Origin: Rhizoclosmatium globosum
Taxonomy: Eukaryota > Chytridiomycota > Chytridiomycetes > Chytridiales > Chytriomycetaceae
Reading direction: 5' to 3'
DNA length: 64,000 nucleotides
Assembly: GCA_002104985.1 (NCBI GenBank)
Contig: MCGO01000037.1
Location: 62,001-126,000 of the forward strand
Shown here: one piece after another, positions 55,435 to 64,000 of the stretch
Position numbering within the stretch: the first letter of the stretch is position 1
Layout of the letters: every line of letters starts with the position of its first letter
The notes under the pieces: generated by a model
Databases searched by the model: none
What the model saw: the letters and a program-made list of their open reading frames with translations, nothing else
What the model was told of the DNA's origin: nothing
Position numbers and translations under genes: made by a program

Positions 55435-57879
55435 TTATTCCTCGTCGTTTTGTAAAACCATGCCTTCGTGGCGAGTTGTTTTGTATCCATCATCACAAGC
55501 ACTCCAGACTTCCAACTCTGTCACTCCGACACCACCACCCGCCACCCCACTAAAAACAACGCGCAATTTCTTACTCTCCCAACCTCCAGGTTGGATCCAA
55601 ACTCGATTCAACTCCCCAGCAACAGGCTTCTCAAACACCCTCAGCTGATTGGGAATCACATTCCATTGCCCCCACCCCCACCACCACTCACTCCAGTAAA
55701 ACAATTCATAGCTCAATGGCAGATGGACACTAAGGTCAGTATAAAAGTGAATGTCTACAGCCGTAATGTTCTTGATTGGAGCAGTGAATTCAAGTTCAAG
55801 CCATGAATCCCCCGTCCCCGCTTGAGATGACCACCTGTTGCTTGGAATTTCGTCGTGTAAAATAACTCCATCGTTTGCTTCATGTGGCGGGTGTGCGGGA
55901 TCTGACGTGGATGCCGAGATCTTTGTGAAATTTGGTGTGCGTTGAGGGTTGCTTGCCAAATTTTTGCATGAGTTGTAGACAGTTCGAAGAGGCTTGTTTC
56001 CTGGGAGACACGAGTTAGTTGCAGGGGAATATGGGATTTGGGTCATGCCGTACTTTCTATATTTGGGAGTGGGACAATGATGTGAGCTGGAAGGACTTCA
56101 TTCATGAGGTGATACACTTGTTTTCCATTTTGGAAGATACAAAGCCCGGTACAATTGTTATCGTATCGTGTTCCAAACCGATCCCAAAGAATGGTTAGTA
56201 AGTTTCCTTGAAATTGAAGGTTTTCAACCTGAGTCAAGAATCAACATCCGAAAACAACATTGTTCCGTTCGTACTCACCGCGTAATAATCCCACACGTCG
56301 GGAATCAAAGGCTTTAACTCTAAAGTAATATCTCCAGTGGCGTTGTTTGCGAATGGACGAATTCCAAAAAGACCGCCCAACACAAGATCCACAAAGCTTG
56401 AATGGAAATAGTGCTCACTCCAATTCCATGCATCATAAATCCACTCTCCCGTGTACCCGTTCAAAGCCTCGGCAATGTGTGGCTTCCCATTCTTGTAGTG
56501 CGACTTTGTATACGCACTCAAAAGCTTGTAATATGACTCTTTGTTGACGTGAAGGTGGTTTTGATAGTTCACGATGAGGTTCGCAAGAGCTGTCAATGTG
56601 ATTGATGTGCTGTAAGGCCATGACGGACCGTTCCATCGACAACATGTTTCCGCTTCGTAATAAAAGAAACGATGGTCTTTTTGGGCGGTTGCTGGACCAA
56701 AGTCTCCCCAAAAAACGTTGGGGTCAAAGAGATATGACCATGACTCTGCATATTCGGAATCGTCTGGGGGCAGATTGAAGTACCATGGCGTATATCCGAT
56801 TTGCTCTTTTCCATCTAAGTGAGAATGTGAAGGGTTGTCTTCTTTCATCACATGGAAAAAGTGGTGTTGGGTGGAATTCCAGAGGTTGTTGAGGGTTGCT
56901 GATTTCAGATTTTCTGCATGTTTCGTGTAAATATCACTTGTTTGAACGTCGCCAATGAGGTTCGCGATGCGGGCGATGGCGAGGGCGTCAGCGTATTGAT
57001 AGACTGACAAAGTTGGCCGATAACCATCCCCGCCGTGATAGGGATCGGATGTTTGATAGCTTCCAATCGTGAATTCCTGTGTATAAGGTTTAGAAAGAAT
57101 TCCTTCATGAGACTGAGTGTGATAAATACCATAGCATCCCAAACTGGAACCTGCCAGTACAGCCCAAGTTCCTTGTTCCACTTCCCATCTAGCTCCCATC
57201 CTTCCCACTGTTCAATAAGATATGGAAGCATAGTTTTGACATATTCCGCGTCGCCATCAATCAAGTACTTTTCCCAAACAGAATCAGCCATCCAGACACT
57301 GTACATCCTAGCGACCGGCTTCCCAGGTCCCTTCAGCCAATAGTTTATGTATGAATCAACGACTGAAGTGTCACGAAGCCATCTGATTGAAGTTAAGTTC
57401 ACTGCAAAGCACAATGTCATTAAACACCCACCTCGCCTCTCGAATATGATGCCCCGTAGCAGCCACAATTCCTCCAAAGGCTCCAGCGTGACCTGCGATT
57501 TTTACAAACTCAGTCAGAATATAACCTGTCTCTGGAACTGTATACGCAATGTGTCGTCGAACCACAGACCACCTGGCAAACGAGTACAAAGTCAATGGCA
57601 GTTTGATATTGATGAATACAGGTACCGGTAATTATAGATTTCGACAAGTTGTTGGTCGGGGCAGTCAATACTTGGAACGTAGTGCTCGAGCCACTGGTTA
57701 TCAAACTGGTCTTTTGCGGATGGGAGAAAGCGTGTTTCCCATTCAACTGGCTGTAGAGGTTCATACGGCGATGCCGTCAGTAGCGGCGCCCTATGTGCAG
57801 TGCTGCCTGCGGAAAGCATTTGTCTATTCCACCTCTTCGAGAAGGGTTTTGCTGAGTTCGAGTACAACCACCGTATCAT
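55435..57879 (-). CDS. MGH1-like glycoside hydrolase (six-hairpin type) with C-terminal discoidin-like domain
   Basis: Six minus-strand exons: 57879..57626, 57572..57432, 57382..57130, 57076..56279, 56228..56054, 56000..55435; introns 49-53 bp; 728 aa. The centre resembles the MGH1-like/GH63-related (alpha/alpha)6 glycosidases, with conserved WMADSVWEKYL, WELDGKWNKELGLYWQVPVWDAM, GGDGYRPTLSVYQYADALA and CCRWNGPSWPYSTSITLTALA. The WDAM and CRWNGPSWP segments line the presumed active site. The last ~180 residues look like an F5/8-type C (discoidin) carbohydrate-binding fold (NRWSSQAGTGDSWLELEF, then RVVFSGVAGGG). No signal peptide is evident from the ATG at 57879, although the protein has the look of a secreted enzyme, so a 5' exon may be missing. 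It converges with USP39, the stops being 55 bp apart. Confidence 0.82.
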
Positions 57880-57968
57880 AATATCCAACCAGTAATTCTA
57901 ATACTGCACCAGATGATTTATTCAAGTTCAGCAATGAAAGCAAATGAAAAGAGCGAAAAACAAATCGC

Positions 57969-59012
57969 TTAGATCAAGTTGGACTCAGCAAACTGCCAGT
58001 TGACCAAAGACCACCAGGATTCAATGTACTTTGGACGCAAGTTTCTGTAGTCAACTGTATGATTTGAAAAGGATTAGTGAGTCTTTTATCAAACAGGTGT
58101 AAATCAAAGACTCACTGTAGTAGGCGTGTTCCCACACATCGCAGACCAAGATTGGCTTAACGGTGGTGTCTGCATAGCGAATAGTAAGGATTCTGCTTTG
58201 AAACCAAACGAAAACAAACGCGTAAACACAAACCGTGAACAACAGAGACGGCATCGTGGGTGTCGACAATCTTCAAGAGTCCAGAAGACTTGTCCTGAAC
58301 CAACCAGGCCCATCCGGAACCAAAGTGACCAGCAGCAACATCAGAGAACTTGGTCTTGAAAGCATCGAAGGAGCCGAAAGACTTGACGATCAAGTCGTTG
58401 AGCTTCTGGGAAGGAGCAGCTATAAACATAAAAAAGAACGGATTATTACGTAAGAATAGTTTGTTTGGATGAAGGAGAAGGTTGTAGAAAAAATTGCGTG
58501 ATGAGCTGACGATTTCAAAGCACGGATGGGTGTGGGACGGAACGTACCCTGGCGAGTAGCAGCTGGGGCCAAGGACTTCCAGTAGAAAGTGTGGTTGTAG
58601 GTCTGGGCAGCGCTGTTGTAGATACCGGCTGGGACGTTGGTTGGGCCCTGTGTTTAAAGGAGACACGCAAGCAGGGTTAAATCGCGGGTGAATTCGAAGA
58701 AGGTATCGCTTACCTTGGCAGTGATCTCCTCGATGGAGAGAGACTTCAAGTCAGAGGAGGCGATCAGAGAGTTGAGCTAGATCGTATTTGAATTGTTGAG
58801 TAAACTGCTTTGCTATCAAACACAAATCAAATAAGACTAACTCTGGTGACGTATCCAGCGTGGTGCTTTCCGTAGTGGAAGTCCAAGGTCTCAGCAGAGA
58901 TGTGTGGAGCAAGGGCGTCCTGGGCGTATGGAAGGGCTTCAAGGGTGTAGGTCATTTTGGATGAGTTTTCGTGAGCTGCGTTTTTCACTGCCTGTGCTGA
59001 TTTCGAAAGCAT
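57969..59012 (-). CDS. Iron-type superoxide dismutase
   Basis: Six minus-strand exons: 59012..58842, 58776..58714, 58647..58548, 58419..58234, 58169..58116, 58054..57969; 219 aa. The enzyme converts superoxide to H2O2 and O2. Metal ligands are visible: H in [15 protein letters not shown] in [10 protein letters not shown], and D and H in CDVWEHAYY. Gln in [13 protein letters not shown] and the motif [13 protein letters not shown] are typical of Fe-SODs, not of the Mn-SOD usual in fungal mitochondria. An N-terminal ~19-residue extension ([19 protein letters not shown]) could be a mitochondrial presequence. A second Met directly before TYTLEALPY would give a cytosolic form. The intron 58233..58170 was placed by phase and alignment. 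Confidence 0.92.
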
Positions 59013-59436
59013 TTTGGTCGAGATATTATTACTTTTGATTATGGAGACAAACAAAGAAGAGAAATCAAATGAAGCAATGAAAGGATGAACATATCTGTTT
59101 GCACATGGGGATACGTAGTGACTATACGCTTCCACAACACCAAATGCCGCCACATTGCTGAACTCGCATCTTTGCCAAGATCTTGCGTGTTTTTACACTC
59201 TATTTTCGGCATCAAGGTGACTATTGGTTCCGTCTTCACTTTGGGTGTGGCGTTCGGTTCTGATTCGTCATATGTCTTCCGAAAACACAGTCATTACCGC
59301 GAACGTCAGAAAAAGTAGCTGCGTATAAATTGAACAAAAAGGTTAATGTGGTCGCGTATTATAATCCTCGCTGCATAAGTCAATCAATATTCATTTAATT
59401 ACTATTATTTTGACTTTAGTCTTCCCAGAAGTATCT
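59013..59436 (+). other. Intergenic region with a small possible ORF (59085-59318)
   Basis: The stretch upstream of SOD contains a plus-strand ATG frame of 77 codons. Its second half (FGIKVTIGSVFTLGVAFG) could be one transmembrane helix followed by a basic tail (KHSHYRERQKK), like small mitochondrial inner-membrane subunits. The first half looks random. I do not assign a function and may be seeing chance. Confidence 0.2.
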
Positions 59437-59510
59437 GCTCTTGTGGCTTAGTTGGTCAAAGCGTCGGTCTCATAATCCGAAGGTCACCAGTTCGACTCTG
59501 GTCAAGAGCA
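59437..59510 (+). tRNA. tRNA-Met, elongator (anticodon CAU)
   Basis: A 74-nt cloverleaf with a perfect 7-bp acceptor stem GCTCTTG/CAAGAGC and discriminator A. The anticodon loop CTCATAA gives CAT. The T arm is ACCAG-TTCGACT-CTGGT. The sequence GTCTCATAATC is characteristic of eukaryotic elongator tRNA-Met. The downstream TTTT fits a Pol III terminator. Confidence 0.93.
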
Positions 59511-59687
59511 TTTTGCCAAAATTTCCAATTTTATTTGTGCACGTTTTTATCATTCTCCAACTGACAGGAACTTCTTGAAATGAAATACACCGACTGTTCG
59601 CTTGGATAAGCGGTTCCCCAAAACAGTTGTTCAGTATCAACACAGAAGTTGGCCCAATTTGTGGAAGGTGAAATCAATATTTAATTA

Positions 59688-61614
59688 TCAACGCCGACGG
59701 TCGTCCCTCCGGTCGCCATCTCGATGCCTCTCATCTCGTCTTCCATCGCGGTCATCCCTCCGGTAATCACGATCACGATCATCCCTTCGCCCGCTTTCAA
59801 CTCTGTCATCCCTTCTCGAACCATCTCGCTTGCCATCTCCTCTGTCATCACTTCTTTCCCCTCTTCTATCATCATGTCGATATTCCCGTCTATCATCTCG
59901 ACGTCTCTCATCCACCCGTCCTCTTCCTGCATCTCGATCTCTGTCTCTTCGATCGTCACCACCCTTCTCGTCCCTACGAACCCGCTTCTTTTCACGGTCT
60001 AAATCCCCATCATGCTCAAACACCATTTCTTCACCTCGTCGTCCACCACCGTCCCGTCCAACATCCTCATTACGATACTGTCGACGTCGACGTAACCCAG
60101 CCCCTCCAAACTCTTCCTCTTCCACAAGTCCTCTCCGTTTCCCCATCAGTACATCTGCATGCAGTTTACTGACACTCTGTGAAAAGTCAACGTGGATTCG
60201 TCGATCGTCAATCAACACATTGTCCATCTTGAAGTACGCTTCTTCGGCTGATTCCTTCTTTTCAAAGTCGATGAACGCATAGCACAGCGAGTCTTGCGTC
60301 TTTTTATCACGAATGATTTCGCAGCTAGTTTGGTTTGTTTAAAACAGAGAAGAGGATGATGGAGACAAAGGTACCTCCGAATCTCACCAAACCGTGAGAA
60401 AATAAGCTCCAAATCTTCATCTCGCGTGATTGGATTCAGTTTACACACAAATAGGATATTTTCAGGAGGTCGGATTTCCGCGAATGGCAAGTCTCCAATC
60501 ATTTCAAGTGTCAATGCGCGGGCAGCTGCTTCCCGATCTCTTGCCTCTTTTTCCAGGACTTCAGGGTCCACGTCTGGGAACAAGTTTTCGTCTTCTGCAA
60601 TTCGTGCGCTCGCAAGTAATTGTGGCGGTGGAGACGGGGACCGAGATGGACAGCGTAGACCGGGTGGATCAGGGAACGGGTCGTCGAGGATTATAGTGTG
60701 TTTGATTCGAATATCACGGAAAGGGCGGTTGTCATCGTCCACGAGTTGGGCATTCAAAGCGTCAAGGACTTCAAGACCTTCGACTACTCGTCCAAATGGA
60801 GCGTGTTGCGTGTTTAAATACTCGGCGCCGCTTTCCGAGAGCGTAAAAAAGAATTGGGAAGTTGCAAGGAGTTTTTCCTGTTTATCGTTGTGTTAGAAAA
60901 GCTTGGAGCGCTACTACATGTTCCTCTATGATGTTGATGCGAGTTCCTCGCAATACATTTCTCGCTCGTTCCTCGCAATTGTATTTCTAACGTTCCGGCT
61001 CATTGCTCAAAGAACTTGTTTGTCTTTGCAGCACTAGATGAATCTCGTTCCAGGCTATGCGATTCTCGCTCGTTCCTCGCTATCCTGTCCTTGCTCGTTC
61101 CTCGCTATCCTATCCTTGCTCGTCCCTCGCAACCCATTTCTAGCTCGTTCCTCGTACTGCTCATTCTCAACTTGACATTGTTGTCTCTCTCCACCACCAT
61201 ACCTCCTCTCCAACACGTCCTTGAGCACAAACAAAGGAAACAACGCCTTTAGAGTCATGTTTCAGTTTCGTAGAACGCTCTGGTTCAAAAAACTTGTTTG
61301 TCTTTACAGTAGGATCAGATGAATCTGAGGAATCCAAAAGACCCCAAACGGAGGAGCCAGAGTCACGGTCACCAGTGCAGTCACCACCGACAGTGGCAGT
61401 AAAGTTTTTGATGAGAGTGTGAAAGAGGGAATAGTTGTAGGCCTTGCGTTTGCACAGTTTGAGAAAGTTGAGCGATGCCTTTGGAGCTCGTTTTGTGTCG
61501 AGGTCAATGACAATATCGCCGAGGGATGTCTAATTGGGTATGTGAGTGAATCAGATGCTGGGAAAGAGGGGGAGACTGCGGATGGACCCAACCCACCTCA
61601 AGTAAAACAGACAT
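59688..61614 (-). CDS. PPIL4: PPIL4-like cyclophilin with RRM
   Basis: Four minus-strand exons: 61614..61597, 61529..61233, 60877..60375 and 60324..59688; 484 aa. PPIL4 is a nuclear cyclophilin-type peptidyl-prolyl isomerase with an RNA-recognition motif. The cyclophilin domain (~1-170) runs [68 protein letters not shown]. The usual catalytic Arg/Phe block reads [15 protein letters not shown], so activity may be weak. The RRM (~245-325) has [24 protein letters not shown] and [10 protein letters not shown]. The tail (~340-484) is an Arg/Asp-rich array of RRDDR-type repeats. The second intron (61232..60878) is 355 bp and repeat-rich. Confidence 0.9.
60878..61232 (-). repeat. Repeat-expanded intron of the PPIL4 gene
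   Basis: This 355-bp intron contains about seven imperfect copies of a GCTCGTTCCTCGC-like unit (plus strand) between ~60940 and 61160. It also has a diverged copy of part of exon 2: the segment near 61001-61050 (AACTTGTTTGTCTTTGCAG) matches 61288-61330. Neither the repeats nor the exon copy can be read through in the gene's frame. Confidence 0.7.
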
Positions 61615-61828
61615 TTCTTTGTTCCTTTTCGTTTCTTTCTTCTGTTCTGAAAGCAAAGGATTTCTCTTCAGTGTCAGTAATGTTTTATTTAAGCTTTTCA
61701 ATTTTTAATAAAGATAACAAGTCGATTGGATGATTTGGAATGTGGGAGAAGGGAGTGGAACGGGGCAAACATCGGACCAACACGGGATCAACCCAACTCC
61801 TTACTCCCACCCTACTCCAACTACCACC

Positions 61829-62326
61829 TTAGAAAGACTTGCTGTTTGCCTGGCACTGCTTGAGCATGTCCAGGTAGAACTGGCAGGCGCCAATGTCGTT
61901 GCTGCTCTTCTCCAGACAGGCAGTGAAGGCACGCGAATCGGCCTCGCACGGGTTCGCAAACTGGGACGGAGCAGCAACCGACTGTGGTGCAGCCGCCGCC
62001 TGTGGAGCCGGAGCCGGGGCAGAGGAACCACCACCACCAAACATCGAAGTCAGACCCGCGCCGAGTGTGTGTCCAACGGCGGATCCAACGGCGACTCCCG
62101 CGGCAGTCGAGGCCATGTTGGCAAAGAGCGATGGCTGCTGTGGCGCGGGTGCCATCGATGTTGGGGCCGCCATCGATGTTGGTGGTGCTGCGTGCGCAAC
62201 GGGTGGCTGTGGTGGTGGTGGCGCGTGTGCTGGTGCTGCAGCCGTTGTTGATGCTGGGCGGCTTGATGTCGTCGTTGATGCTGGCTTGCGGGTGGCGGTG
62301 GAGGTTGAACGCGTTTGACGGGCCAT
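61829..62326 (-). CDS. MIX17: Mitochondrial twin CX9C protein, CHCHD2/Mix17 family
   Basis: Single exon, 165 aa. The N-terminal half is basic and then Pro/Ala-rich (MARQTRSTSTATRKPAS), like a mitochondrial targeting region. A Gly/Ala hydrophobic helix typical of the family follows (MASTAAGVAVGSAVGHTLG, ~72-90), then a Gly/Pro linker. The C-terminal CHCH domain (~125-160) has two CX9C motifs (CEADSRAFTAC and CQFYLDMLKQC), substrates of the Mia40 relay. The family affects respiratory complex activity and MICOS organisation. Confidence 0.93.
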   Translation of the reverse strand: MARQTRSTSTATRKPASTTTSSRPASTTAAAPAHAPPPPQPPVAHAAPPTSMAAPTSMAPAPQQPSLFANMASTAAGVAVGSAVGHTLGAGLTSMFGGGGSSAPAPAPQAAAAPQSVAAPSQFANPCEADSRAFTACLEKSSNDIGACQFYLDMLKQCQANSKSF

Positions 62327-62692
62327 GCTGTTGCTGTTTTCGTTGATGTTTTCGTTTTGCTTTGTTGGAAACCCTTCACGCACACTTCTCATTTCAAAAC
62401 CACGTGGTGGGGAAACCTGACAAACTTGAAACACACTTTCCACCTTCTGGAAGATTCCTTCGCTGCGTGGCTTTCTATTCATGCATCAATCTTCGATACA
62501 CGGCTAGTAAAAGAAAGTTGTATAAATGAACAGAATCAAGCTCTTGGATGGACAAGAACAACAAATTGGCCGCTACTATACTGCCGTAAGTGGCAAAGCG
62601 AAAAAAGGTGGGTCAATAAAGGGGAATTCAGGAAGAATACACCTCTCACACCAACAGAATCATTGTCATAATTATGAGAAAAAAGTGCAAAA
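62327..62692. other. Intergenic region upstream of MIX17
   Basis: 366 bp of promoter-side sequence for MIX17. No ORF with protein-like composition or RNA gene was recognised. Confidence 0.4.
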
Positions 62693-62764
62693 GGGCCTCA
62701 CTGGGAATTGAACCCAGGACCTCTCGCACCCAAAGCGAGAATCATACTACTAGACCATAAGGCC
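62693..62764 (-). tRNA. tRNA-Pro (anticodon UGG), second copy
   Basis: A minus-strand 72-nt cloverleaf almost identical to the copy at 35532. It has the same acceptor and anticodon arms, but the T stem is CTGGG/CCCAG in place of CCGGG/CCCGG, a compensated change that keeps pairing. A T run follows downstream on the minus strand. Confidence 0.93.
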
Positions 62765-63465
62765 CCTTGTTTACCAGTCAAATTATAGTGTCCTTGAATG
62801 ACAAACCAGTAGGAAATATAGTTTCATATATCCTTCTTCAAACAAAATTGATTCTGAGCTTTCCTTTGTTACGCTTTGAATTCCGTACAATAGTTTTATT
62901 TACAATAATAATGATGACATTTGAGATAGTGACAGAGGGCCGATTTTTTCACAGAACGCATCTCCTTCGCTTAGTGACTGGCTCATTCACTATTGCCTCA
63001 TCAAACTCGAGCATTCTTGCCATTTTGATGGTGCTGGGTGATGAAACAACCAGAGGTTGCTTGTTGTGGTGAGTGTAGGAGTAGCAACCAGCGTGGTTCG
63101 TTTGACTGCAAATGTACGAGTAGCATGTTGATGTGATGCGGACGCCGGGCATTTCGACTGGATTGCTTTTGTCTGTTCGTTGTTTTTGTTTTTTTGTGGT
63201 TGCAGGTTTTGGATGGTGCAATCGATGATGACATTCAGACAAGCTCAACGAAGCACATTTTTCTCTATCTTCTCTTTCCATTTGTTTGTTTTTTATCAGA
63301 CTTCATTCTTGATTCTGCAAAGCCATGGTTTGTATTGCAGAAATCAAACTCGAGGCGAAACTAGCTATTCTTTGAATTGAATGACTCAATACTATTGAAG
63401 ATTATTTCTTGGGCAAGTTTCATGCCTAACTTCGATATATTCCTCTTCTCCAAGCTCTGAGTAGA
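62765..63465. other. Gene-poor stretch with one doubtful ORF
   Basis: About 700 bp of AT-rich sequence. A minus-strand frame at 63281-62949 (110 codons) has mixed His/Ser/Lys-rich composition and a C-terminal TKRRRCVL. It shows no recognised domain, so I would not call a gene without transcript evidence. Confidence 0.25.
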
Positions 63466-63538
63466 GGCCGTTTAGTCTAGTGGTCATGACGTCTCCTTTA
63501 CACGGAGAAGGTCGCGGGTTCGAGCCCCGCAATAGCCT
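63466..63538 (+). tRNA. tRNA-Val (anticodon UAC)
   Basis: A 73-nt cloverleaf. The acceptor strands GGCCGTT and AATAGCC pair with one C-A mismatch and one G-T pair. The D arm is GTCTAGTGGTCATGAC. The anticodon loop TTTACAC between TCTCC and GGAGA gives TAC. The T arm is GCGGG-TTCGAGC-CCCGC. A TTTT terminator follows. The mismatch leaves slight doubt about full function. Confidence 0.87.
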
Positions 63539-64000
63539 CTTTTAACTCCATTTCAAGATAATTTTGCTAATTTCCGTCTGTTCAGTACCAGAACAGCTAT
63601 CCTTTTTGTTGCAACAGTGTTGGATTTCAATAAGATATTGTGTTTAATGTCATGTTCATGTTGAAGTATTAATGAACTTCTGGGGTTGCATTGTTTGTTT
63701 GCATTGACTTAAAACAAATTTCTGATACTTATCACGTTGGTTGGTGTTAGTTGTGAGTTCCTTTTATGTTTGTCATGAATGGGTTGTTCCCCCTATGACA
63801 GTCCTTCCATGTTGTTTGAGTTTGCATCATGTTATCATTTATCTGCTTGTTCTTGCAAGTCTGGTTTGCATTTGTCATTCTATTTGTTCAAGTTTACATT
63901 GCAAAATACTTGTTGCGTATTGTGTAGTTACTTGACTGTCCGCCCTGTTTAGCAGATGTTAAGCTCCAATTGTGTTGTTCTAACAGCTCCTGTGTGATTC
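63539..64000. other. Right-edge stretch without recognised features
   Basis: 462 bp of T-rich sequence after tRNA-Val. No supported gene. It may be the 3' flank or intron of a gene beyond the window. Confidence 0.35.

Noticed and set aside
59690..60000. Plus-strand Ser/Ile-rich ORFs opposite the PPIL4 tail
   Set aside because: They are the antisense shadow of the Arg/Asp repeat of PPIL4.
62949..63281. 110-codon minus-strand ORF with C-terminal TKRRRCVL
   Set aside because: The Cys is at position -3, so it is not a CaaX box, and composition shows no domain. Not called as a gene.

Overview
The window is eukaryotic nuclear DNA. Genes are compact, with many short introns (mostly 43-70 bp, GT-AG, often with non-standard GTT- donors). 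Gene content points to a zoosporic, early-diverging fungus of chytrid type. It has fungal-style UNC-93-like and APC transporters, GPI-anchored Ser/Thr-rich and fasciclin surface proteins and calcineurin A. It also has a DYNLT2B-like Tctex light chain, expected in lineages that keep a flagellum. The species assignment is inference.

Layout. 1-5125: a minus-strand Ty1/copia element, one uninterrupted gag-pol frame that runs off the left edge. 6321-9570: two Ser/Thr-rich surface-protein genes. 9908-20348: TVP23, a 63-aa RING protein, a STAS protein, an unknown 635-aa protein, ORC3 (11 exons) and a coiled-coil protein. 20735-30235: a complete, apparently young Ty3/gypsy LTR retrotransposon with nearly identical 387-bp LTRs. 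30520-35603: an amino-acid permease, an UNC-93-like transporter with an apparent 1-nt frameshift, a fasciclin protein and tRNA-Pro. 35767-40339: LSM2, a Tctex light chain and a RasGEF. 41248-46097: an unrecognised 1420-aa zinc-finger protein. 46765-55379: a DHX35-like helicase, calcineurin A, an F-box/LRR protein and USP39/Sad1. 55435-59012: an MGH1-like glycosidase and an iron-type superoxide dismutase. 59437-63538: tRNA-Met, PPIL4, CHCHD2/Mix17, tRNA-Pro and tRNA-Val.

The most unusual object is the Ty3/gypsy element. Its second ORF (1836 aa) starts with a complete ExoIII/APE1-type endonuclease domain, with all catalytic motifs visible. A RanBP2-like zinc finger and a duplicated acidic repeat follow, and then ordinary gypsy reverse transcriptase, RNase H and integrase. 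APE endonucleases belong to non-LTR retrotransposons and DNA repair, so finding one in frame with an integrase-bearing LTR element is the main candidate for an undescribed system here. Gag and protease lie in a separate upstream ORF, with a spacer of about 360 nt between the two.

Housekeeping genes cover replication (ORC3), RNA processing (LSM2, DHX35, USP39, PPIL4), signalling (RasGEF, calcineurin), membrane traffic (TVP23) and mitochondria (CHCHD2). They are single genes without operon-like coupling, though several are divergent pairs with very short shared promoters (43 bp for TVP23/RING, 92 bp for ORC3/coiled-coil). Exon boundaries were built by hand from splice motifs, reading frame and recalled family sequences. 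Most are frame-consistent, but none has been tested by RNA.
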